Notes: generated by a model not told the origin, from the letters alone. A stretch of 25,101 bases of DNA from Flavobacteriaceae bacterium UBA6231 (GCA_002441545.1 DJWL01000180.1:31740-56840); one strand, 5' to 3'. Positions 14,340 through 22,618 are shown, counted from the stretch's first letter. A program made the numbers and translations.

Positions 14340-16028
14340 TTATAATATTTCAACAATTAAATCATCACCAACTTTTTCAACTTTTGCTAGTTTATGTTTT
14401 GTTAAGCCTTTAATGCCTTTATCCCAAGCTTTATTACTTAAGTCTGACTTTACTTTTAGTTCGTTTAAGGACATGCTTTTTTGTGACTTTAAAATATCTA
14501 AAATAATTTTTTCGCCTTCACTTAATTCAACCGTCTTTTTCTCAGGCCTCATTTGAGGGAAGAATAATACTTCTTGAATAGATTGGTTATTTGTTAAAAA
14601 CATGATTAATCTGTCCATACCAATACCCATCCCAGAAGTTGGTGGCATACCGTATTCTAAAGCACGCAAAAAGTCTTCGTCAATAAATTCGGTAGCTTCA
14701 TCATCGCCTTTTTCGGCTAATTTTAATTGATGCTCAAAACGTTCGCGCTGATCAATTGGATCGTTAAGTTCAGAATATGCATTCGCAATTTCTTTTCCAC
14801 AAACCATAAGTTCAAAACGTTCAGTTAATTCAGGATTATCTCTATGTTCCTTGCACAATGGACTCATTTCTTTAGGGTAATCTGTTATAAACGTTGGCTG
14901 GATATAATTTCCTTCACATTTTTCACCAAAAATTTCATCGATAAGTTTCCCTTTACCCATGGTATCATCAACTTCAATACCCATGTTTTTAGCAGCCTCA
15001 CGAATTTCATCTTCGGTCTTACCAGTAATGTCAAATCCTGTAAAATGTTTTATAGATTCTGCCATGGTCACTCTGGCATATGGCGCTTTAAAATCTATAT
15101 GGTGTTCACCAAAAGTTGCTTTAGTTGTCCCATTTACAGCTGTAGCGCAATATTCTAATAATTGTTCACAGAAATCCATCATCCAGTTGTAGTCTTTATA
15201 AGCAACATAAATTTCCATAGCCGTAAACTCAGGATTATGGGTTCTGTCCATACCTTCGTTTCTGAAATTTTTCGAAAATTCGTAAACACCATCAAAACCG
15301 CCAACAATCAATCGTTTTAAGTACAACTCATTGGCAATTCGCATATATAAAGGAATATTCAAACTGTTATGATGAGTAATAAAAGGTCTTGCAGCTGCGC
15401 CTCCAGGAATAGGTTGTAAAACGGGAGTTTCTACCTCAAAATAACCAGCGTTATTAAAAAAAGAACGCATCGCATTAAAGAGTTTAGTTCGCTTTACAAA
15501 CACATCTTTAACTTGAGGGTTTACTACTAAATCAGCATAACGTTGTCTGTAACGTTGTTCTGGATCAGTAAAAGCGTCAAAAACAACCCCATCTTTTTCT
15601 TTAGGCATTGGTAATGGCTTTAAAGCTTTACTTAAAACAGTAAAATCTTCAACTTTTACTGTTTTTTCACCTACTTGCGTTGTGAAAAGTTCGCCTTCAA
15701 CACCTATAAAATCTCCAAAGTCTAGTAGTTTTTTAAAGACTTCGTTATATTTAGTTTTGTCTTCTCCGGCACAAATTTCATCTCTGTTAAAATAGACTTG
15801 AATTTTACCTTCTGAATCTTGAATTTGAGCGAATGAAGCTTTGCCTTGCAATTTGATAGCCATAAGTCTTCCAGCAATAATGACTTTTTTGCCTTCTTCA
15901 AAATTATTCTTAATGTCTTTAGAAGAATGATTTACTGGGTATAAATCTGCAGGATATGGATTAATGCCTAATTGGCGTAATCTTGATAGTTTTTCTCGTC
16001 TTACTTGTTCTTGTTCAGAAAGTTGCAT
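14340..16028 (-). CDS. lysS: Lysyl-tRNA synthetase, class II, with C-terminal extension
   Basis: A 562-aa class II LysRS. The N-terminal OB-fold anticodon-binding domain (about residues 45-140) includes KVIIAGRLMAIKLQGKASF. Class II motif 2 is FRNEGMDRTHNPEFTAME (255-272), and motif 3 is GMGIGMDRLIMFL (466-478). Bacterial LysRS usually ends near residue 500; here about 60 further residues follow (504-562, including LSEGEKIILDILKSQKSMSL and SNKAWDKGIKGL), resembling a small winged-helix-like module. Such extensions occur in flavobacterial LysRS as far as I recall. Start ATG 16028, with a plausible promoter 45-75 bp upstream. Transcribed convergently with the triple-repeat gene. Confidence 0.97.
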   Translation of the reverse strand: MQLSEQEQVRREKLSRLRQLGINPYPADLYPVNHSSKDIKNNFEEGKKVIIAGRLMAIKLQGKASFAQIQDSEGKIQVYFNRDEICAGEDKTKYNEVFKKLLDFGDFIGVEGELFTTQVGEKTVKVEDFTVLSKALKPLPMPKEKDGVVFDAFTDPEQRYRQRYADLVVNPQVKDVFVKRTKLFNAMRSFFNNAGYFEVETPVLQPIPGGAAARPFITHHNSLNIPLYMRIANELYLKRLIVGGFDGVYEFSKNFRNEGMDRTHNPEFTAMEIYVAYKDYNWMMDFCEQLLEYCATAVNGTTKATFGEHHIDFKAPYARVTMAESIKHFTGFDITGKTEDEIREAAKNMGIEVDDTMGKGKLIDEIFGEKCEGNYIQPTFITDYPKEMSPLCKEHRDNPELTERFELMVCGKEIANAYSELNDPIDQRERFEHQLKLAEKGDDEATEFIDEDFLRALEYGMPPTSGMGIGMDRLIMFLTNNQSIQEVLFFPQMRPEKKTVELSEGEKIILDILKSQKSMSLNELKVKSDLSNKAWDKGIKGLTKHKLAKVEKVGDDLIVEIL

Positions 16029-16071
16029 GCTAATTATTTTTTTGAGCTATCATTTTTTTGATAGACGAGTG

Positions 16072-16105
16072 CAAAATTACACTATTTAGAAAAATTAGCA
16101 CACAA
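16072..16105 (-). promoter_or_regulatory. Putative lysS promoter
   Basis: On the minus strand, TAATTTTG (16072-16079) matches TAnnTTTG, with a TTG (16103-16105) 23 bp upstream. A small hairpin CTATCA/TGATAG (16047-16064) lies in the leader between this box and the start codon. Confidence 0.5.
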
Positions 16106-16156
16106 CTTTTTTACTAGATTTTAAAAATGTAAAAATATCTGTTGTTACAGTATTAT

Positions 16157-16555
16157 TTAGTTAACAGGATTTAATACTTCTCCTTTAATATAAAGTACTT
16201 TATTAGCTTCGCTTGCGTTTGAAATAACCGTGATTGTTTTCTTGAAAACACCAATTCTATTAGTTGCATATTTAACTTTTATCTCACTAGTTTCATTTGG
16301 TAAGATTGGGGTTTTTGAATAAGATGGAACTGTACATCCGCATGAAGTCTTTACTTGTGAAATCACTATTGGAGCATCTCCTGTATTTGTAAAAGTGAAA
16401 GTACGTTCACCGTTATCATTTTGATGAATTGTTCCATAATCAATTTCTGAAGTTGTAAATGATAAAACGCCAGCTTTCTCATTAGTAGTTGCTTCTTGTG
16501 AAAAATTTGTTCCATATACTAATAAACAAATTATTAATAAAAATTTAATTTTCAT
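16157..16555 (-). CDS. Secreted DUF1573 domain protein
   Basis: A 132-aa protein with signal peptide MKIKFLLIICLLVYGTNFS, cut before QEA. The mature part is a single DUF1573 (PF07610) immunoglobulin-like domain: FTTSEIDYGTIHQNDNGER, then FTFTNTGDAPIVISQVKTSCGCTVP with the conserved CGC, and the end VISNASEANKVLYIKGEV. These domains are abundant in Bacteroidota exported proteins; function is unknown, probably binding or structural. The frame opens ten codons earlier (16585), but the Met-Lys immediately before the hydrophobic signal is the better start. It is flanked by lysS and the LuxR-type gene, with no close operon partner. Confidence 0.9.
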   Translation of the reverse strand: MKIKFLLIICLLVYGTNFSQEATTNEKAGVLSFTTSEIDYGTIHQNDNGERTFTFTNTGDAPIVISQVKTSCGCTVPSYSKTPILPNETSEIKVKYATNRIGVFKKTITVISNASEANKVLYIKGEVLNPVN

Positions 16556-16692
16556 ACTTTGTAATTGATTGATTGTTTGATTCATATTTATTGATTTTAA
16601 GATTAATAGATAACAAACTTCTAAAAATTTAATTAATAACGCATAAAATACTAGGTTGAAATGAGTACTAGTACCTTGTTGATTTTTTGTAA

Positions 16693-17751
16693 TTATTTGA
16701 TATATTGCTTTTTAATATCTTCTCTTGACTGCACATTTAGTTTTTTGAAAATATTATTAACATGAGTTTTTACGGTGCTTAAACTAACAAATAGTGCATC
16801 GGCAATTTCTTTGTTTGATTTATTTTCTTGTATTAAAGCAAGAATATTTTGCTCTTGTTTGGTGAGATTTTCTGAAAGATTTTTTGATTTTTTGATTTTC
16901 AATTTTTTGAATATTTGCCAAAAATATATATTCAAGATTATTGAAATAAACAGAAAAATGTAAAGAATATAATTCCAGTTAAAGTTTAAATCGTCAGGAT
17001 TTTCAGAAATAATAAACTTATCTGAAGTCAATTCTGTTTTATACTGCTTGGTATATGTCGAATTTGGGTATTGCTCAATTAATCTATTTAATAAACCGTC
17101 ATAATAAGAATTCGTTTTTAAATCTTCAAGATAGAAATCATGAAAGTCGTTACTTCTATCTGATAAAAAAGAATATATGTATAATTCGGCTAAAGGTTCA
17201 TTGAGTTTCAAACCAAAATCCTGTAATGTTTTAAACCATTTTTTGTTATTAAGTTTTCGGTTGGCTCCACTTCTAAATTCATGAAAAGCATATTTCATTT
17301 CCTCTTTTAATGAATCTATTTTTGTAAAAGCAGTCGCCTTTAAATTATTTGATTTTATATCACAAAACATTTCTTTTTCAAAAGAAAAAGGGAGTTTAAT
17401 AGTATCGTTATCCTTGGCTATAAAAATAACTTCCTTACTATTTTCACAATGCCCATTAAAATGGTTTTCATTTAGCTCTTCATCATAACAATTATCTACA
17501 TGAATTCTGTAAATTTTATGCTCATTTTCCAATTGATTACCGGCAAACTCAAAAAAGCCAAGACTATCGGTTTTTACTTTTGAAATAATTTGCTCAGAAT
17601 AAATTCCTGAAATTTTTCTGTAATCCTCAATTATAGAAAGGTAAACATTGTCGTGCCATTTTTTATTATCAACATGGCCACTAAAACTATATTGAGCTTT
17701 GGCTGATAAAGTTGTGAAAATGATGACGATAAAAATATTGTTTAGCCTCAT
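16693..17751 (-). CDS. Membrane-anchored LuxR-type transcriptional regulator with exported sensor domain
   Basis: A 352-aa protein. A signal peptide (MRLNNIFIVIIFTTLSAKA) leads an exported domain of about 235 residues, whose first part looks like a carboxypeptidase-regulatory/DUF4369-like beta domain (YSFSGHVDNKKWHDNVYLSI, TDSLGFFEFAGNQL) and then a helical segment. One transmembrane helix spans about 259-279, followed by a short basic linker and a GerE/LuxR helix-turn-helix at 294-350 (LTKQEQNILALIQENKSNKEIADAL, then VSLSTVKTHVNNIFKKL). This is a one-component design: a periplasmic domain directly tethered to a cytoplasmic DNA-binding domain. It lacks the His kinase or receiver parts seen in two-component LuxR proteins. 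The inducing signal and targets are unknown. Confidence 0.85.
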   Translation of the reverse strand: MRLNNIFIVIIFTTLSAKAQYSFSGHVDNKKWHDNVYLSIIEDYRKISGIYSEQIISKVKTDSLGFFEFAGNQLENEHKIYRIHVDNCYDEELNENHFNGHCENSKEVIFIAKDNDTIKLPFSFEKEMFCDIKSNNLKATAFTKIDSLKEEMKYAFHEFRSGANRKLNNKKWFKTLQDFGLKLNEPLAELYIYSFLSDRSNDFHDFYLEDLKTNSYYDGLLNRLIEQYPNSTYTKQYKTELTSDKFIISENPDDLNFNWNYILYIFLFISIILNIYFWQIFKKLKIKKSKNLSENLTKQEQNILALIQENKSNKEIADALFVSLSTVKTHVNNIFKKLNVQSREDIKKQYIK

Positions 17752-17869
17752 AACACGAATCTACTATAATTTATTTAAAAATAAAAGATGAATACATGGT
17801 TGGTTATTTTTGTAACATTAGGTTTTAAAAAACGTCATATTTGTAATCATCAATTAAAAATCATCAAAA

Positions 17870-18028
17870 ATGAGTTTCTGGAGAGTTTTACTTTCAATTA
17901 TTTGTCCACCCTTAGCTGTTATTGATAAAGGTTGTGGGTCTATTTTCATCGTGTTTTTATTATGGCTATGTGGCTGGGTTCCTGGTGTAATTGCAGCATT
18001 GGTTATTCTTAATAATCCAAAGAATTAA
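17870..18028 (+). CDS. YqaE/Pmp3 family small membrane protein (52 aa)
   Basis: A short gene beginning MSFWRVLLSIICPPLAVID and ending GVIAALVILNNPKN. Two hydrophobic helices flank a short loop, and the family signature PPLAV-x(5-7)-F-x-x-x-LLWLCGWVPGVIAA is clear (PF01679, Pmp3/YqaE). These proteolipid-like proteins sit in the cytoplasmic membrane and affect membrane potential or salt stress in yeast and plants; the bacterial role is unclear. A CATATTTG box (17836-17843, one mismatch to TAnnTTTG) lies 26 bp before the ATG. lipB follows after 29 bp. Confidence 0.9.
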   Translation: MSFWRVLLSIICPPLAVIDKGCGSIFIVFLLWLCGWVPGVIAALVILNNPKN

Positions 18029-18043
18029 AACATAAAAATATTG

Positions 18044-18051
18044 TAATTTTG
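18044..18051 (+). promoter_or_regulatory. TAATTTTG box just upstream of lipB
   Basis: A perfect TAnnTTTG match only 6 bp before the lipB ATG. If used, the lipB mRNA would be leaderless or nearly so. No -33 TTG is visible at the usual distance, so read-through from yqaE is an alternative. Confidence 0.4.
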
Positions 18052-18057
18052 CGGTCT

Positions 18058-18759
18058 ATGAATAAGAAAATAGAACTGCAAGATTTGGGTTTTAAAGACT
18101 ATAAACAAACTTGGGATTACCAAGAACAGTTGTTTAAAGGGATTGTAGATACCAAGATTAAAAACAGAAGAGAAGATTTACAACTTCCAACGGATAATTA
18201 TTTTTTGTTTGTTGAACATCCACATGTTTATACTTTAGGAAAGAGTGGGGATTTATCAAATCTGCTTTTGGATGAAAATCAACTAAAACAAAAGGGAGCT
18301 ACTTTTTACAAAATAAATAGAGGTGGCGATATTACATATCATGGGCCAGGGCAAATTGTAGGTTACCCCATTTTAGATTTAGAAAACTTTTTCACCGATA
18401 TCCATAAATATCTTCGTTTTTTAGAAGAAATGATTATCCTCACACTTGCTGAGTATGATTTAAAAGCAGAAAGAAGTGAAGGTGAAACTGGTGTTTGGTT
18501 AGATGTAGGAACGCCTTTTGCACGTAAAATATGTGCTATGGGAGTTCGCGCAAGCCGTTGGGTAACCATGCATGGTTTTGCATTGAATGTAAATGCCAAT
18601 TTGGGGTATTTTGATAATATTATTCCTTGTGGTATTAGAGGGAAAGCGGTAACATCTCTTAATGTTGAATTGGGAGTTAAAGAAGTTTCTGAGGTTGAAG
18701 TAAAAGAAAAGCTACTCAAACATTTTTCTAAGCTTTTTGAAGCGGAGTTTAAAAAATAA
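18058..18759 (+). CDS. lipB: Lipoyl(octanoyl) transferase
   Basis: A 233-aa enzyme that moves octanoyl from acyl carrier protein to the lipoyl domains of 2-oxoacid dehydrogenases and GcvH, the first step of endogenous lipoate synthesis. The family motif RGGDITYHGPGQIVGYPI lies at 88-105. The catalytic pair is K157 (ARKICAMGVR) and C191 (IIPCGI). I chose ATG 18058; a TTG three codons earlier (18049) falls inside the TAATTTTG box. lipA is not in the window. Its 3' end overlaps the end of the convergent arsG-like gene by 11 bp. Confidence 0.96.
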   Translation: MNKKIELQDLGFKDYKQTWDYQEQLFKGIVDTKIKNRREDLQLPTDNYFLFVEHPHVYTLGKSGDLSNLLLDENQLKQKGATFYKINRGGDITYHGPGQIVGYPILDLENFFTDIHKYLRFLEEMIILTLAEYDLKAERSEGETGVWLDVGTPFARKICAMGVRASRWVTMHGFALNVNANLGYFDNIIPCGIRGKAVTSLNVELGVKEVSEVEVKEKLLKHFSKLFEAEFKK

Positions 18760-19450
18760 AAATAGTTATATAGTAAAGTCCCGTAGCAATAAAAATAATG
18801 CCCGACACATAACGCATTACTTTTTCAATTTTTGTAATTCTAGAGTAAAAAAGGCCGATGCTAGTCGCTGCAAATGCCAAAAGATACGTAAATAAGATTA
18901 CTGGTATGCCTGTTCCAAAGGCAAAAATAATAGGTAAATATAATCCATCTGCGCTAGATATAGTTAAAGGAATTAGCATACCAAAAAACAAAGCGCCACT
19001 GTAAGGACAAAAAGCCAGAGCAAAGACAATTCCTATTAAAAAAGAGCCTAGCAATCCTTTGTTTTTGAATTTTTCTGATAATCTATTTGAAACATCAGAC
19101 TTCCCTAAAAAGTTAAGTTTAATGATGTTTAGCATAATTAATCCTAGAATAATTAAAAGAGGACCTAAATATTTTTCGCCATTCTGATTAAAAAAACGAG
19201 CAATGTGGAATTTGCTCGCTCCAAAATATAAGATTAATCCAATGGTTGTGTAACTAAAAGCTCTTCCTAAAGAATATAATAAACCACTTAAAAGCACTTT
19301 CCTTTTACTTGATATGTTTTTTGAAATGAACGCAGTTGCGGTAATATTGGTGGCCAACGGGCAAGGACTAATGGCGGTCATAAGCCCTAATAGTAACGCA
19401 GATAAAAACGGTATATTGGTATGTTCTAATAAGGTTTTTAAATAGTCCAT
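18749..19450 (-). CDS. ArsG-like / CcdA-DsbD-family membrane protein
   Basis: A 233-aa, mostly hydrophobic protein with about six transmembrane helices. It belongs to the DsbD/CcdA-type superfamily: one cysteine in the first helix region (C30 in AISPCPLATNITA) and one in the fourth (C148 in ALAFCPYSGALFFG), the positions that relay electrons across the membrane in CcdA. Homologues next to ArsF-like proteins carry the database name ArsG family aromatic (aminobenzyl)arsenical efflux permease. I give no symbol because the cysteine pattern equally supports a thiol-electron carrier for the adjacent lipoprotein. Its start overlaps the ArsF-like stop (TAATG), so the two are translationally coupled. 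Last gene of the arsR1 unit. Confidence 0.8.
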   Translation of the reverse strand: MDYLKTLLEHTNIPFLSALLLGLMTAISPCPLATNITATAFISKNISSKRKVLLSGLLYSLGRAFSYTTIGLILYFGASKFHIARFFNQNGEKYLGPLLIILGLIMLNIIKLNFLGKSDVSNRLSEKFKNKGLLGSFLIGIVFALAFCPYSGALFFGMLIPLTISSADGLYLPIIFAFGTGIPVILFTYLLAFAATSIGLFYSRITKIEKVMRYVSGIIFIATGLYYITIFIF

Positions 19451-19887
19451 TACAGAGACTTCAGTTCGTTTTCAATTTTAACTTTTAGCTGTTTTGAAAA
19501 AATATCCTGATCATTCCCTTCCATAAAGGCAAATTCGGTTAAATCTATATGAGTTTCTTTTCCGTTTTTTATAACATTTAAAAATAAAGCAGTTCCTGAG
19601 GCTTCAAATTTTTCAGCCAGTTTTTCATTTTCTTTTTCATCGACGTTGATGACTTGAAATGTTATGTTTCCATCCTTTACATCTTTAGAAAAATACGTAT
19701 TGAGTGTAAATTTCGTATTGGCTTCAATAGCTTTACAAGTCATGCATCTATGAGTAGAATGAAAATCGATGACTTCTATTTTAGAGGTAGATTGAGTTTT
19801 AGTGCTGGTTTTGCTTTTAGTTTGTCCGTTACAAGACACTAACATTAAACTGAAAGCTAAAATTGATAAAAATTTGATTTGTTTCAT
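19450..19887 (-). CDS. ArsF-like thioredoxin-fold lipoprotein
   Basis: A 145-aa lipoprotein with lipobox cysteine C19 (LMLVSC) and then a Ser/Thr/Lys linker. The thioredoxin-like domain begins IEVIDFHSTHRCMTCKAIE, with a CxxC pair C48/C51 (CMTC) at the usual end of the first strand. It lacks an obvious cis-Pro motif. Homologues are named 'nitrophenyl compound nitroreductase subunit ArsF family' in databases, after the Shewanella arsEFG genes. As an exported CxxC protein coupled to a CcdA-like partner, it most plausibly accepts electrons at the outer face of the membrane; this is inference. It is 16 bp from the permease gene upstream. Confidence 0.82.
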   Translation of the reverse strand: MKQIKFLSILAFSLMLVSCNGQTKSKTSTKTQSTSKIEVIDFHSTHRCMTCKAIEANTKFTLNTYFSKDVKDGNITFQVINVDEKENEKLAEKFEASGTALFLNVIKNGKETHIDLTEFAFMEGNDQDIFSKQLKVKIENELKSL

Positions 19888-19903
19888 GGGTACATTTTTA
19901 GAT

Positions 19904-20881
19904 TTATAAAATAATATTGAATAAATATCCCGAGAGTATAATGCAAAGGGTGACTACCCCAAAGAAAATACCAATGAGTTTTAATGACATCACTTTTTTT
20001 AAGAGCATGGCTTCTGGTAACGATAAGGCTACGACGCCCATCATAAAGGCAATGGCTGTTCCTAAAGGAATCCCTTTTGCAACTAACACCTGAACGACAG
20101 GCAATATTCCTGAGGCGTTTGAATACATAGGAACAGCCAATATGGTTGCGATGGGTACAGCAAATAGATTGTCTTTATTCATGTATTGTTCAAAAAATCC
20201 TTCTGGAATATAACCGTGCATCAATCCACCAACAGCAATACCAATAATAACGTAAGGAACAATTCCTTTAAGAATTTTAACAACTTCTGCCCAAATAACA
20301 GGTAAACGTTGTTTAAAGGTTTGTTTTTCTTCTTGAAATATGTCCTGCTCTCTTTGAGCATTTGCAAGAATGTCTTTAACCCAAGGTGTTAAATAACGTT
20401 CTAATTTTAATTTTTGAAGGATTGCTCCCGAAATAGTTCCTAATAGTACACCGCTAACCACATATATAAGTGTTGTTTTAAGGCCGAATAAGCCCAAAAA
20501 AAGTCCTATGGCAACTTCATTAACTAAAGGAGAGGTTACTAAAAAAGAAAAAGTGACGCCTAAAGGAATTCCGCCTCTTACAAATCCAATGAATAATGGT
20601 ACTGAAGAGCACGAACAAAACGGTGTAACCACACCAAAAAGGCTTGCCATAAGGTATTCTAATCCGTATAATTTATTACGAGACAAGAAGTTTTTAACCT
20701 TATCTATAGGGAAGTAACTATTGACGATACCCATAAAGAAAATAACAACAACAAGGAGTATCAAAATCTTGGTGGTGTCGTATATAAAAAAATTTAAAGC
20801 GTTTGCTAAATGATTTTCTTTTTCTAAATGAAGTGCATCAAATACTACCCAATCGGCTATATGTTGAATCCAATCAAACAT
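19904..20881 (-). CDS. Permease of the ArsP / PF03773 family
   Basis: A 325-aa integral membrane protein with about eight hydrophobic helices. The family signature VVTPFCSCSSVPLFIGFVRGGIPLG lies at 84-108, with C89 and C91; a matching half near the C-terminus (AVPMYSNASGILPVVQVLVAKGIPLG) shows the internal repeat. Members include ArsP, which exports trivalent organoarsenicals (methylarsenite, roxarsone(III)), and uncharacterised permeases found with small redox-active thioredoxin-like proteins, as here. Substrate cannot be decided from sequence, but the arsM gene in the same island would supply methylated arsenic. Gap to the thioredoxin-like gene is 8 bp, so same operon. Confidence 0.85.
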   Translation of the reverse strand: MFDWIQHIADWVVFDALHLEKENHLANALNFFIYDTTKILILLVVVIFFMGIVNSYFPIDKVKNFLSRNKLYGLEYLMASLFGVVTPFCSCSSVPLFIGFVRGGIPLGVTFSFLVTSPLVNEVAIGLFLGLFGLKTTLIYVVSGVLLGTISGAILQKLKLERYLTPWVKDILANAQREQDIFQEEKQTFKQRLPVIWAEVVKILKGIVPYVIIGIAVGGLMHGYIPEGFFEQYMNKDNLFAVPIATILAVPMYSNASGILPVVQVLVAKGIPLGTAIAFMMGVVALSLPEAMLLKKVMSLKLIGIFFGVVTLCIILSGYLFNIIL

Positions 20882-20889
20882 ATATTATA

Positions 20890-21183
20890 TTAACAACAAC
20901 TATCTGAAGAACAACAGTTTCCTCCTGTATTGGTTGCTGGTTTGGTATTGTTTAATAAGTCTAAAACTTCTGCTTTTGAAGGAATTCGTCCTTTTATAGT
21001 TACAATATCATTAATAACTAAAGCAGGAGTCGTCATAACATTAAATGTCATGATATCCATAATATCTTCTACTTTTTCAATAGTAGCATCAATGTTGTTT
21101 TCATTAATAACCTCTTGAACTAAACTTGTCATGGTTTTACACTTTGGACAACCTGTACCTAAAACCTTAATGGCTATGCTCAT
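20890..21183 (-). CDS. Small thioredoxin-like redox protein with Cys-rich tail
   Basis: A 97-aa protein of the redox-active-disulfide-protein-2 / thioredoxin_3 type. The CxxC is C12/C15 (GTGCPKCKTM), and the cis-proline is P53 in TTPALVIND. No signal peptide, so cytoplasmic. After the fold ends (about residue 79) comes an appended tail, TKPATNTGGNCCSSDSCC, with two vicinal cysteine pairs (90/91, 96/97). The tail is not part of the normal fold and resembles those on three other proteins of this island. Proposed role: reductant or arsenite-binding shuttle for the neighbouring permease; inference. It lies 23 bp after arsR1. Confidence 0.9.
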   Translation of the reverse strand: MSIAIKVLGTGCPKCKTMTSLVQEVINENNIDATIEKVEDIMDIMTFNVMTTPALVINDIVTIKGRIPSKAEVLDLLNNTKPATNTGGNCCSSDSCC

Positions 21184-21206
21184 AATTTGTTTTTAATTAA
21201 AATAAT

Positions 21207-21512
21207 TCAATCAAAAAAATTGGCAAACAATGATTTGGCAAGTCTCCAATTTTCTTGATTAATACAATACTTTATTTTTGGGGGTTTTAATTCGCCTTGA
21301 ATTAAACCTGCGGTTTTTAATTCTTTTAAATGTTGAGATACCGTTGATTGAGCTAAAGGAAACACATCAACCAAATCACCAGTAAAACAACATGATTGGT
21401 TTTCAAGATGTTTTAATATAGCAATACGTGTAGGGTGTCCCAAAGCCTTGGCGAACCTAGCTAAAGTTTCAGTGTCTTCTTGGTACTCAATATGTTCTAA
21501 ACTTCTTTTCAT
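21207..21512 (-). CDS. arsR: ArsR-family repressor 1
   Basis: A 101-aa winged-helix ArsR/SmtB protein. The conserved ALGHPTRIAILKHLENQ (23-39) leads into the presumed arsenite site SCCFTGDLVDVFPLAQSTVSQHLKEL, with C41 and C42 at the start of helix 3 and the recognition helix following. C83 in KYCINQE may be a third ligand. It is expected to bind the dyad at 21520-21535 that surrounds its own -7 box and to release on As(III). It heads the unit arsR1-thioredoxin-permease-ArsF-ArsG. Unlike ArsR2 it has no terminal CC (it ends in FANFFD). Confidence 0.94.
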   Translation of the reverse strand: MKRSLEHIEYQEDTETLARFAKALGHPTRIAILKHLENQSCCFTGDLVDVFPLAQSTVSQHLKELKTAGLIQGELKPPKIKYCINQENWRLAKSLFANFFD

Positions 21513-21518
21513 ATCTAT

Positions 21519-21551
21519 TATCGCAAATATACGATAGGTTTAATTAGGCAA
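21519..21551 (-). promoter_or_regulatory. arsR1 promoter with overlapping operator
   Basis: Minus-strand -33 TTG (plus-strand 21549-21551), 17-bp spacer and -7 box TATATTTG (21524-21531), a perfect TAnnTTTG. The -7 box is exactly enclosed by inverted arms TATCG (21532-21536) and CGATA (21519-21523). The transcript would start within a few bases of the arsR1 ATG. Confidence 0.75.
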
Positions 21552-21577
21552 CTATGACATTTGTTACCTTATTCAAA

Positions 21578-22615
21578 TTATTGATAATATTTTTTTCGTA
21601 ACCAAAAAGAAACCCTCACCAAAAGAATTAGAGCAGGAACTTCAACTAAAGGACCTATAACACCTGCAAACGCCTGACCAGAATTTAACCCAAAAACAGC
21701 TATGGCAACAGCAATGGCTAATTCAAAATTATTGCCAGCAGCCGTAAAAGATATAGCAGCGTTTTTATCATAATCAGCTCCCATGGCTTTGCTTATAAAA
21801 AATCCGATTAAGAACATGATGGCAAAGTAAATAAGAAGTGGAACGGCAATAATTAAAACATCCATTGGAATTTGAACAATCAATTCACCCTTTAATGAAA
21901 ACATAACGATGATTGTGAATAGTAATGCGATTAACGTGATGGGAGATATAGTGGGAATGAATTTTTTTATGTACCAAGATTCACCTTTTAACTTCACTAA
22001 AATAAGTCGGCTTAATAGTCCTAAAACAAATGGAATTCCCAAATATATGGCAACACTTTCGGCAATAGTTGCTATGGAAATATCTACAATAGCACCTTCA
22101 AAACCAAAATAGGGAGGCAATATGGTAATAAATAACCATGCATAAAAGCTATAAGCAAATACTTGAAAGATACTGTTTAAAGCCACTAAACCGGCACCAT
22201 ATTCACTGCTGCCTTCGGCAAGATCGTTCCAAACCAAAACCATAGCGATACAACGCGCCAACCCTATCAAGATCAATCCTACCATATATTCGGGATAGTC
22301 TTGTAAAAAAATGACGGCCAAAACGAACATTAAAACAGGACCAATAATCCAATTCAATAAGAGCGATATGGAAAGGATCTTCACATTTTGAAACACCTTG
22401 GGCAATAAGGCATAATTTACTTTAGCCAATGGTGGGTACATCATTAAAATAAGCCCTAAGGCAATAGGAACATTGGTGGTTCCACTACTAAAGGAATCAA
22501 TGATTTTAGGGAAGGAAGGCACAAAATAGCCCAGGCCAACACCCAATGCCATGGCCGTAAAAATCCAAAGGGTTAAATAACGATCTAGGAAACTGAGTTT
22601 TTTCTTTGTAGACAT
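21578..22615 (-). CDS. acr3: Acr3-family arsenite efflux transporter
   Basis: A 345-aa transporter of about ten transmembrane helices that exports arsenite from the cytoplasm. It opens with LSFLDRYLTLWIFTAMALGVGLGY, typical of Acr3. The conserved functional cysteine is C122 (GLARCIAMVLVWN), and conserved glutamates are E298 (FTAAGNNFELAIA) and E325 (PLVEVPALILLV). In databases the family is often labelled ArsB, but it is unrelated to the E. coli ArsB. It starts 3 bp after the arsC stop, so it is the last gene of the arsR2 unit. Confidence 0.96.
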   Translation of the reverse strand: MSTKKKLSFLDRYLTLWIFTAMALGVGLGYFVPSFPKIIDSFSSGTTNVPIALGLILMMYPPLAKVNYALLPKVFQNVKILSISLLLNWIIGPVLMFVLAVIFLQDYPEYMVGLILIGLARCIAMVLVWNDLAEGSSEYGAGLVALNSIFQVFAYSFYAWLFITILPPYFGFEGAIVDISIATIAESVAIYLGIPFVLGLLSRLILVKLKGESWYIKKFIPTISPITLIALLFTIIVMFSLKGELIVQIPMDVLIIAVPLLIYFAIMFLIGFFISKAMGADYDKNAAISFTAAGNNFELAIAVAIAVFGLNSGQAFAGVIGPLVEVPALILLVRVSFWLRKKYYQ

Positions 22616-22618
22616 GCG

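Noticed and set aside
14844..15192. Two plus-strand open frames inside lysS
   Set aside because: Antisense shadows of a strongly conserved gene; no family similarity or start signal.
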